Origin: Deltaproteobacteria bacterium
GTDB taxonomy: Bacteria; Myxococcota_A; UBA9160
Direction: 5' to 3'
Assembly (NCBI GenBank): GCA_003520425.1
Contig: DOUU01000282.1
Coordinates: 1,417-14,492 of the forward strand
Length of the DNA: 13,076 nt
The position numbers and the translations under genes were made by a program. The notes under the pieces were generated by a model that saw nothing but the letters and a program-made list of their open reading frames with translations, made no database searches and was not told where the DNA came from. Below are positions 8,070-13,076 of this stretch, piece by piece (the stretch's first letter is position 1; every line of letters starts with the position of its first letter).

Positions 8070-8466
8070 ATGGACAGCGAAATGAGGTGCCCGGTCTCGG
8101 GCGGAACGCGCGGGAGCACGTCGAACCGAGACTGGTGGCCGAATCAGTGCTCGAGCCGACTGCGGACAGGTTCCGCAACTATCTCGGACACGGCCGGCGA
8201 CAGGCGGAACATCTGCTAATCGATCGGGCGAACCTGCTGACCTGAGCGCTCCCGAGATGAGCGTTCTCGTGGGTGGCATGCGCGTCCTGAACGCGAACTA
8301 CCGCCAGTCCCACCTCCACCTCGGCGTCTTCACCGAGCGGCCCGAGACGTTGAACAACGACTTTTTCGTGAACCTACTCGAGATGGGCACGATGGGGCAG
8401 CCGACGTCCGAGGCCGGGGAGACAGTCGAGGGCTGTGATCGCAGGACGGGCAAGGTCAGGTTGACA
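8070..8466 (+). pseudogene. katG: Catalase-peroxidase KatG pseudogene, internally deleted and frameshifted
   Basis: Three pieces of KatG lie in order. At 8070-8147 is the family N-terminus ([12 protein letters not shown] then [11 protein letters not shown]). At 8144-8242, in another frame, is [14 protein letters not shown] then [10 protein letters not shown] from the C-terminal domain. At 8245-8466, after a further shift, is [19 protein letters not shown], then [13 protein letters not shown] and DRRTGKV. The second shift looks like loss of one C in the expected CTGACCCTGAGC near 8240. About 80% of the roughly 740-residue enzyme is missing, including the haem-binding and Met-Tyr-Trp active-site regions, as are the last 40-50 residues. 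No functional catalase-peroxidase can be made from it. Intact KatG would degrade H2O2 in the cytoplasm. Confidence 0.9.
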
Positions 8467-8687
8467 TTCTCCGGCCCACGATCGAGCCAGCCATCCGGGA
8501 CGTGCACACGGTCCTCGTTGGCGACGACACGGCCCTCCGCGACGCCTTGCCGGCGCTGCTCGGACCTGATCGGTTGCGGACCGAGAGGGGGCTTCCGGCG
8601 GTAGCCGGAGGGTCGCTGGATGCAGTTGGGATTGTCGGCAAGCAAAGTCGTGCGCCTCCAGCCATAAGTCAACCTGTTGAACGTTGA
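8460..8687 (+). pseudogene. Receiver-domain-like fragment (response regulator remnant)
   Basis: Directly where KatG similarity stops, a new frame reads TIEPAIRD then [20 protein letters not shown] and ends at a stop at 8687. The VLVxDDxALRDALxxLL pattern is that of the start of a FixJ/NarL-type receiver domain: the acidic pair after beta strand 1, then helix 1. After about 30 residues the similarity fades, and the phosphorylated Asp region is absent. A GTG at 8502 could start it, but there is no ribosome site. Its last 19 bases overlap the convergent endonuclease V gene. The assignment rests on a short motif and is uncertain. Confidence 0.3.
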
Positions 8688-9394
8688 CGTGACAGCCTGT
8701 CGGCCGCACGGAGGGGCTCGGGCAGGCGGAAATGGGGCGAACAGCGCAGCACTAGCTCTATGGCGGTTCTTAGGCTGACGCGATGGCCGATGGACACGAA
8801 CAGCGGCCGCACCGTAGTTCGAGTACGCAGCACCGCGCCGATGGTCTCGCCGCGGTCGGCGAGCGGCGACCATGCGCCGCGTTTGAGTGCCGGCTCCTGA
8901 TACGTCCCCAAAAGGCGCGACTTGGCGACCCCGATCGTTGGCGTATCGCTAAGCACCCCCACATGGCAAGCAAGACCAAAGCGGCGCGGATGCGCCAGCC
9001 CTTGACCATCCACCAACAATAGATCCGGTTTTTCGGACAGACGATCCAGGGCGCTGAGGATCGCTGGCGCTTCCCTGAACGAAAGCAGACCCGGCACGTA
9101 GGGAAACGGGATGGGCTGGTGGACCAGAGCGCTTTCGACGACGGCAAGATCGGGAAATGACATGACCACCACGGCCGCACAGAGCTGGTCGGCGACGTAA
9201 TGCGCGTCGGCGCCCGCCACCCGACGGACCGACCCGAGTCGGTCGTGGGTCACGACCTGCCCACGCAATTGCTCCTGCAGCCGCCGCGCCTGCGCAAAGG
9301 ATTGCGGCGTGCGTCGCTTTCTCGCCGCCGCCTCCTTTTTCGGCGCGTTCGCGGCTCTACCGCGTTTTCGATTCAGCTTGGCGTTGCTGCTCAA
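8669..9394 (-). CDS. nfi: Endonuclease V (deoxyinosine 3' endonuclease)
   Basis: Endonuclease V cuts DNA at the second phosphodiester bond 3' of deoxyinosine and starts repair of deaminated adenine. The family landmarks are in order: AGADAHY with catalytic D63, the wedge segment FPYVPGLLSFRE (97-108) with E108, LLLVDGQGLAHPRR with D129, then GVAKSRLLG and SPLADRGETIG (176-186). SIGHRVSLRTA carries H204; SPGH is the usual form, so I202 replaces a common Pro. It ends FRLPEPLRAAD. The core matches the usual 220-230-residue length, preceded by about 30 Lys/Arg/Ala-rich residues. No ATG is available upstream: the frame is open from a stop at about 9515, and TTG 9394 is the best guess without a clear Shine-Dalgarno, so the N-terminus is uncertain. 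Confidence 0.92.
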   Translation of the reverse strand: MSSNAKLNRKRGRAANAPKKEAAARKRRTPQSFAQARRLQEQLRGQVVTHDRLGSVRRVAGADAHYVADQLCAAVVVMSFPDLAVVESALVHQPIPFPYVPGLLSFREAPAILSALDRLSEKPDLLLVDGQGLAHPRRFGLACHVGVLSDTPTIGVAKSRLLGTYQEPALKRGAWSPLADRGETIGAVLRTRTTVRPLFVSIGHRVSLRTAIELVLRCSPHFRLPEPLRAADRLSRQRSTG

Positions 9395-10139
9395 AGGGGT
9401 GGAGGAAACGGGCAGGCCAGAGATCGACGCTGGGGCAGACGCACACGTGGCCTCCCGCGGCTTGGTTTGGGCGTGCTGCTTCAGGCGCGGTCCGAAACAT
9501 GCGCATTGCGCAGCTCATTGAGCGTCCGAGCCCGATCCAGAACCAGTTCAGCCATTGGTTCAAGAGGTCCATGTACGCCTGCTGCGATGGCCAACCACGG
9601 CCTCCCGGTGAGGGGTCGAGATAGCGCATCCGCGACCTCCCGCCGAACGTATGCGCGTTCGCCGACCAATTGGCAGCGTCGTTCGCAGCCAGCATCATGG
9701 GCGAGATTTGCGCCGGAAGGTTGAACGCCATCGGTTGCAATGAGGGCAGGGGGTGTCCACCGGATGACGAAGGGGAGTGGTGCAGCTGAGACTCGAAGCC
9801 CCCTCCCCGGCAGGGCTAGAAAGGGGCTCGATCAGGTAGCGGGGGCCCGCTTTCCATCAAGCGAGAAGGATCCCTTCGACATCCCTGTGGCGGCGTCACC
9901 TGGCGTGCGGAAGCGCGGCTCATACGGCCTCGCCCGACCCCCTGAACACTCCTCGAGACATCGCGCGACCCGAAAACAGCTTCCATGATCCGCTCCGTAC
10001 CTCGACGACCACCGGCGCGGACGCGTCCCGACCCCACTTACAAGACCGATGGAGCAGACGCCCATGGGCCTACTCGAGGCGCCACCAGGAGAAGGCGCGA
10101 CGCCCCCGAGACGCCGCCTTGCTACGCCGGCCGCTCGCC
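9395..10139. other. Gene-poor stretch between endonuclease V and the methyltransferase promoter
   Basis: Only one frame here looks even weakly coding. On the minus strand, about 9481-9790 stays open and includes LVGERAYVRREVADALSRPL and MAELVLDRARTLNELRNAHV, ending at a TGA at 9481-9483. It has no ATG (TTG 9669 is the nearest start), no ribosome site and no recognisable family, so I list it as a possible remnant only. The remainder holds overlapping short frames on both strands that look like composition artefacts. A GGATGACGAAGGGG run at 9762 also occurs at 4089 in front of repeat copy 1. Confidence 0.45.
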
Positions 10140-10157
10140 CTGTGAAGTACTTCACAG
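10140..10157. promoter_or_regulatory. Perfect 18-bp palindrome, likely operator
   Basis: CTGTGAAGTACTTCACAG reads the same on both strands. It lies about 94 bp upstream of the methyltransferase start and covers the TTCACA that serves as the best -35 box. A dimeric repressor bound here would block RNA polymerase. The arm sequence does not identify the regulator family for me, and no regulator gene is adjacent. Confidence 0.6.
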
Positions 10158-10178
10158 CGCCACCGTGTCGCGGATAGT
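10151..10178 (+). promoter_or_regulatory. Candidate sigma70-type promoter of the methyltransferase gene
   Basis: TTCACA (10151-10156, five of six bases matching TTGACA) and GATAGT (10173-10178, four of six matching TATAAT) are separated by 16 bases. Transcription would start near 10185, leaving a leader of about 65 bases. The leader contains a small CTCCT/AGGAG hairpin near 10198-10210 and a strong ribosome site (GGGAGGAG, 10236-10243). Confidence 0.4.
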
Positions 10179-10250
10179 AAGATGGCCCCTGTGACACTCC
10201 TGTTAGGAGGCAGCCCCCAACTCTGATCAGATTTCGGGAGGAGAACTCGG

Positions 10251-11309
10251 ATGCCCATCGACCCGGTGAAACTCGATGACTTTATGAATCAGGTCTTTGC
10301 CGACCTTGGCGCCACGTTTCATGCGGCGCTGATCGTGATCGGCGACAAGTTGGGTCTCTACCGAGCGCTCGCGGAGGGCGGGCCGCAGACGCCAGAGCAG
10401 CTCGCACAACGCACGAACACCGCTGAGCGGTACATCCGAGAATGGCTGGCCGCGCAGGCTGCGGGCGGCTATGCCCATTACAACGCTGCCACTGGCCAGT
10501 ATTCGCTTGACGACGAGCAAGCCTTCGCCCTCGCGGACGAGTCCAGTCCTGCGTTCGTCCCCGGAGGATTTCAGGTTGCGCTCGCTGCCGCGCGTGCTCA
10601 GGAAAAGCTGCTCGATGCATTCCGAACGGGTCAGGGAGTCGGGTGGCATGACCACCATGAAGATCTCTTCGCCGGCACCGAACGGTTCTTCCGGCCGAGC
10701 TATGCCGCGCACCTTGTCGCGGAATGGATTCCAGCGCTGGAAGGAGTTGAGGAGAGGTTGCGTGCCGGCGCGCGCGTTGCCGATGTGGGATGCGGCCTGG
10801 GTGCCTCAACCCGGCTTCTCGCGAAGGCCTATCCACGCTCTACGTTCTTCGGGTTTGACTATCACCCGACGTCAATCACTCGCGCCCAGGAGATGGCGCA
10901 ACAGGAGCGCGTTGACGATCGGATCCAGTTCATGGTCGCACGCGCGCAAGACTATCCCGGCGAAAACTATGACCTCGTGACCTTCTTCGACTGCCTACAC
11001 GATATGGGCGACCCCGTACGCGCGGGTGCGCACGTCCGAGAGACCCTCGCGGCGGACGGGTGCTGGATGATCGTCGAGCCATTTGCGCACGATCGCGTGG
11101 AGGACAATCTCAACCCGATCGGTCGAGTCATGTACAGTGCTTCGACGCAGATCTGCACTCCAGCATCTCTGTCGCAGGAAGTCGGGCTAGCGCTCGGCGC
11201 CCAAGCCGGCGAGGCTCGGATTCGCGAAGTCGTTAGAACAAGTGGTTTCCGACATTTCCGTCGCGCGACCGAGACGCCGGTAAATCTCGTGTTTGAGGCG
11301 CGGCCATGA
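10251..11309 (+). CDS. Class I SAM-dependent methyltransferase with N-terminal winged helix
   Basis: This 352-aa cytoplasmic enzyme should transfer a methyl group from S-adenosylmethionine to an unknown, probably small, substrate. Residues about 17-85 form a dimerisation/winged-helix region (VIGDKLGLYRAL then TPEQLAQRTNTAERYIREWL), as in Rv2258c-like and related O-methyltransferase-fold proteins. The catalytic Rossmann domain has motif I VADVGCGLGASTRLL (176-190), the adenosine-ribose acidic residue D203 in FFGFDYHP, and YDLVTFFDCLHDMGDP (240-255) as motif IV. The start is clear: GGGAGGAG lies seven bases before the ATG. It stands alone in its orientation. The palindrome/promoter upstream suggests repressible control. 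Enzymes of this type are often called 'transcriptional regulator' because of the winged helix; DNA binding is unlikely. Confidence 0.9.
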   Translation: MPIDPVKLDDFMNQVFADLGATFHAALIVIGDKLGLYRALAEGGPQTPEQLAQRTNTAERYIREWLAAQAAGGYAHYNAATGQYSLDDEQAFALADESSPAFVPGGFQVALAAARAQEKLLDAFRTGQGVGWHDHHEDLFAGTERFFRPSYAAHLVAEWIPALEGVEERLRAGARVADVGCGLGASTRLLAKAYPRSTFFGFDYHPTSITRAQEMAQQERVDDRIQFMVARAQDYPGENYDLVTFFDCLHDMGDPVRAGAHVRETLAADGCWMIVEPFAHDRVEDNLNPIGRVMYSASTQICTPASLSQEVGLALGAQAGEARIREVVRTSGFRHFRRATETPVNLVFEARP

Positions 11310-11323
11310 GGAAGCCTTCCTCA
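11307..11323 (+). other. Small hairpin overlapping the methyltransferase stop codon
   Basis: TGAGGAA-GCC-TTCCTCA is a 7-bp perfect stem with a 3-base loop, and its first three bases are the stop codon. No T tract follows. It may stabilise the 3' end of the mRNA together with the larger hairpin just downstream. Confidence 0.35.
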
Positions 11324-11331
11324 AGCCAAAG

Positions 11332-11376
11332 GACGCGTCCTGCGCGAGGTTGCTCGCGCTAAAGGCAGGACGCGTC
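11332..11376. terminator. Large two-part hairpin between convergent genes
   Basis: GACGCGTCCTG (11332-11342) is exactly complementary to CAGGACGCGTC (11366-11376). Inside, CGCGAG pairs with CTCGCG around a GTTG loop, leaving a seven-base bulge (11359-11365). It lies 22 bp after the methyltransferase stop and 130 bp beyond the stop of the opposite LLM gene. A shared transcription barrier is the simplest reading. It has no T run, so Rho-independent termination is not certain. Confidence 0.5.
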
Positions 11377-11506
11377 TACGCTTCAGCTGGATGCGGAACG
11401 CGAAATGTTGAAGCGATACTCGTTCATCGGCCGGCTCTCACCAGCTTGGTCCGCGTGAAACCTGCGGGCTACTCCACCACGGGCGCGTGGAATCCATGCG
11501 AGTTGC

Positions 11507-12466
11507 CTATCCGCAGGCTTCGCGGAGGAGCGCAGCTACGCGCGTCAGGTGAGCTGGGTCTCTCAGCCCCGGCACGTTGAAGATCACGTCATCGAGGCCT
11601 GTGTGAACGAGGGCGCGCACCTCGTCTAAGACGCGCTCCGGCGTGCCGATCGTGAACTGCTCGAGGGCCACTGGCCGATTCGGATCTCCGCTGCCTGCAA
11701 GCATCCGCCGCAGTCCCTCGGCCTGGGCCTCCGTGTCGCAGACAAAGAGGCTGCCGAGCCGGGTGCGTCGTATCTGTTTCGGGTCGCGACCGAGTTCACG
11801 GCAGTGCCTGTCGAGAACCCCGAGGAGGTGGACGACCGTCTCAGGCCTGCCGACGATGTTGCAGGCGTCGGCGTATTTCGCGACGAGGCGCAGCGTCTTC
11901 TTCTCGCCGCTACCGCCGATCATGATCGGTGGTCCACCCGGCCGAATGGGCGGCGGCACGTTGTGCGCTTCCCTCACGGAGTAAAAGCGCCCCTCGAACT
12001 TCGCCGCAGGCTCTGTGAACATGCGCCGGCAGATCTGCACCGCCTCTTCGAGACGCTCGAAGCGCTCTTTGATCTTCGGGAACGCAAAGCCGAGGGCGCT
12101 GTGCTCCACCTCGTACCAGGCGGCGCCGATGCCGAGGGTCGCCCGCCCGCCCGACAGGACATCTAGGGTCGTGACCTGCTTCGCGACAAGCGCGGGATTC
12201 CGATAGGTCACCCCCGTGATCATCGCGCCGAGCTCGGCGTGAGCGGTGCAGGCAGCGATCGCGCCGAGCGTCGTATAGGCTTCCAGAATCGGCGCGCTCG
12301 GCCCTCCCAGCGGGGGGAGCTGGAGAAAATGATCCATCACCCAAAACGAGGAGAATCCTGCTGCCTCGCCTGCCTGTACGAGCTCGCGTAGGCGTGGCAA
12401 CGACTCCTTGGCAGGGTTGCTTGTGATCCACCCGAAGTCGGGGAGCTGCAAGCCGTAGCGCGCCAT
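11507..12466 (-). CDS. LLM class F420-dependent oxidoreductase
   Basis: This 319-aa TIM-barrel flavin/deazaflavin oxidoreductase of the bacterial luciferase-like superfamily has the F420-dependent subgroup pattern. It starts ARYGLQLPDFGW, then FSSFWVMDHF (39-48), then GAMITGVTYRNPALVAKQ (80-97) and LDVLSGGRATLGIGAAWYEV (101-120). Near 170-187 it has PPPIRPGGPPIMIGGSG. Substrate is unknown; relatives reduce or oxidise diverse small molecules using reduced F420. Length is normal. I start it at ATG 12466, which has GGAGG eight bases upstream; a GTG at 12526 would add 20 residues without family support. It converges on the methyltransferase gene and shares the hairpin between them. F420 use is inferred from subfamily likeness, since FMN-dependent relatives look similar. 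Confidence 0.9.
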   Translation of the reverse strand: MARYGLQLPDFGWITSNPAKESLPRLRELVQAGEAAGFSSFWVMDHFLQLPPLGGPSAPILEAYTTLGAIAACTAHAELGAMITGVTYRNPALVAKQVTTLDVLSGGRATLGIGAAWYEVEHSALGFAFPKIKERFERLEEAVQICRRMFTEPAAKFEGRFYSVREAHNVPPPIRPGGPPIMIGGSGEKKTLRLVAKYADACNIVGRPETVVHLLGVLDRHCRELGRDPKQIRRTRLGSLFVCDTEAQAEGLRRMLAGSGDPNRPVALEQFTIGTPERVLDEVRALVHTGLDDVIFNVPGLRDPAHLTRVAALLREACG

Positions 12467-12718
12467 GCGGTCTGCCTCCGAAGGGTCCGCTCCTTGAGGA
12501 GTTCCTCGACTAAGCATAGCGAGCACCGGTCCCGATGCTTTGCGGCATCTGGCACCGCCTGCTTAGCGTGGGCGTCGTCATTGTATCGATGCGCCTGCTG
12601 CGGAGCTGGCAGGGGTGCTTCACGGGGGGCGCCGAAACTGAACCCGCGTTTCCCGCTCCTTTGGCGTTTAACGACGAGGAGTTGGTAGCGAAGGGCGAGA
12701 TCTCATCCCGGAGTGTAT
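12467..12718. other. Upstream region of the LLM gene and weak upstream part of the repeat
   Basis: No gene is supported. A GAGGA-GT-TCCTC inverted repeat lies at about 12496-12507, within 40 bp of the LLM start. From about 12640 the sequence shows weak similarity to the stretch before repeat copy 1 (shared GTTTCCCGC and GAAGGG elements). Confidence 0.4.
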
Positions 12719-12830
12719 CTCGAGTGCGGGGCGTGCCCAGCAGGGCCGAGAGGGCAGGGGGCATCATCGGACGCAGGTTGAACTACGGTGCCAAAAACAT
12801 CTCATTTCAATGTTGACGAGATTCTCGGAA
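12719..12830 (+). repeat. Dispersed repeat, copy 2
   Basis: The core 12761-12830 matches 4178-4244 (about 60 of 70 positions by hand, with small gaps), and CTCGAGTGCGG is shared further upstream. Like copy 1 it lies in a non-coding gap next to minus-strand genes and points rightward. Similarity stops four to five bases before the GTGCG that begins the probable group II intron, as if the intron had inserted there. Confidence 0.7.
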
Positions 12831-12834
12831 TCCA

Positions 12835-13076
12835 GTGCGTCCAGCAAAGGCTGGCATGTTCAGTGGGAGGCAGTCCCACCAGGGGAGGAGTCAGGAGCCC
12901 TGTAGCTTGGGGCGCAGCGGTAGAAGAAATGAAGCAGTTGAAGCCGACCGACAAAGCCATCCCTGGGATGGTGAGCGAGTCGCCGGGCCGCAACGAAAGT
13001 GAACCCACAGGTGGCCTCGACAGAAATAGACATCCGGAGGCCGAGCCCTCTGGTTTCGGGCGAAGGCAGCATGACG
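12835..13076 (+). mobile_element. Probable 5' end of a group II intron (continues past window)
   Basis: The stretch opens with GTGCG, the bacterial group II intron 5' consensus (GUGYG). Dense hairpins typical of domain I follow: CCAGC/GCTGG around AAAG (12841-12854), GTGGGA/TCCCAC around GGCAG, CCATCC/GGATGG around CTG, GGCCTC/GAGGCC and GCCC/GGGC. It has no credible protein frame on either strand, in keeping with the structured region before an intron-encoded reverse transcriptase. The general look, including AACGAAAGTGAACC and GCGAAGGCAGCATGACG, recalls 5' regions of bacterial group II introns. The reverse transcriptase, domain V and 3' end would lie to the right of the window, so this stays a candidate. 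Confidence 0.5.

Noticed and set aside
8298..8873. 191-codon minus-strand frame over the katG relic
   Set aside because: It is the complement of the KatG and receiver-like fragments and of the endonuclease V tail; its peptide is low in complexity and matches nothing.
9762..9775. Third copy of the dispersed repeat
   Set aside because: Only a 14-base match (GGATGACGAAGGGG) to the flank of copy 1 is clear; the conserved core is absent, so it may be chance.
9755..9805. tRNA-like 3' end on the minus strand (TTCGAGT then GCACCA)
   Set aside because: The T stem does not pair, and no D or anticodon arms can be drawn upstream.
9832..10197. 121-codon minus-strand frame upstream of the methyltransferase
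   Set aside because: Arg/Gly-rich composition artefact overlapping other frames, with no ribosome site and no recognisable domain; it also runs through the palindrome.
11331..11377. Integron attC site
   Set aside because: The hairpin lacks the RYYYAAC/GTTRRRY core pair, and there is no integrase or cassette array.

Overview
The window is GC-rich bacterial DNA with many strong Shine-Dalgarno sequences. Its gene content is a cyclase-ATPase-TPR regulator, an F420-type luciferase-like oxidoreductase, a PYROXD2/CrtI-like FAD oxidoreductase, a DUF2834 membrane protein and endonuclease V. This fits an uncultured or environmental proteobacterium-like lineage such as Myxococcota or Binatota, or a related phylum. 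Nothing here fixes the taxonomy, and no rRNA, tRNA or CRISPR array is visible.

Layout from left to right. At 1-2858 (minus) is a very large signalling protein, cut by the left edge: double zinc ribbon, class III nucleotide cyclase, AAA-type ATPase and TPR-like repeats. Just upstream of it, in the same orientation, is an unassigned 205-aa protein (3012-3629). A gene-free kilobase (3630-4651) holds the first copy of a dispersed repeat. At 4652-6849 (minus) a DUF2834 membrane protein and a phytoene-desaturase-like FAD oxidoreductase form a likely two-gene unit. A 600-bp gap carries a perfect 12-bp inverted repeat and a possible coding remnant. It is followed by a small secreted protein (7452-7925, minus).

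The stretch 8070-8687 (plus) is a graveyard. It contains a katG pseudogene that lost its whole catalytic middle, joined directly to what looks like the start of a response-regulator receiver domain. Endonuclease V (8669-9394, minus) runs convergently into it. After about 850 bp without a convincing gene comes a SAM-dependent methyltransferase (10251-11309, plus). It is preceded by a promoter-like sequence whose -35 box lies inside a perfect 18-bp palindrome. A large hairpin separates it from a convergent LLM-class oxidoreductase (11507-12466, minus). The right end holds the second repeat copy. At the edge of its homology starts a sequence with the hallmarks of a group II intron 5' end (12835 onward), cut by the window.

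The intact genes do not form one obvious pathway. The clear theme is accessory-type turnover: repeats, a probable retroelement and gene decay between unrelated metabolic and regulatory genes. I did not find a convincing new multi-gene system. The best leads are the repeat/intron pair, the palindromic operator of the methyltransferase, the FAD oxidoreductase-DUF2834 pair and the katG relic.
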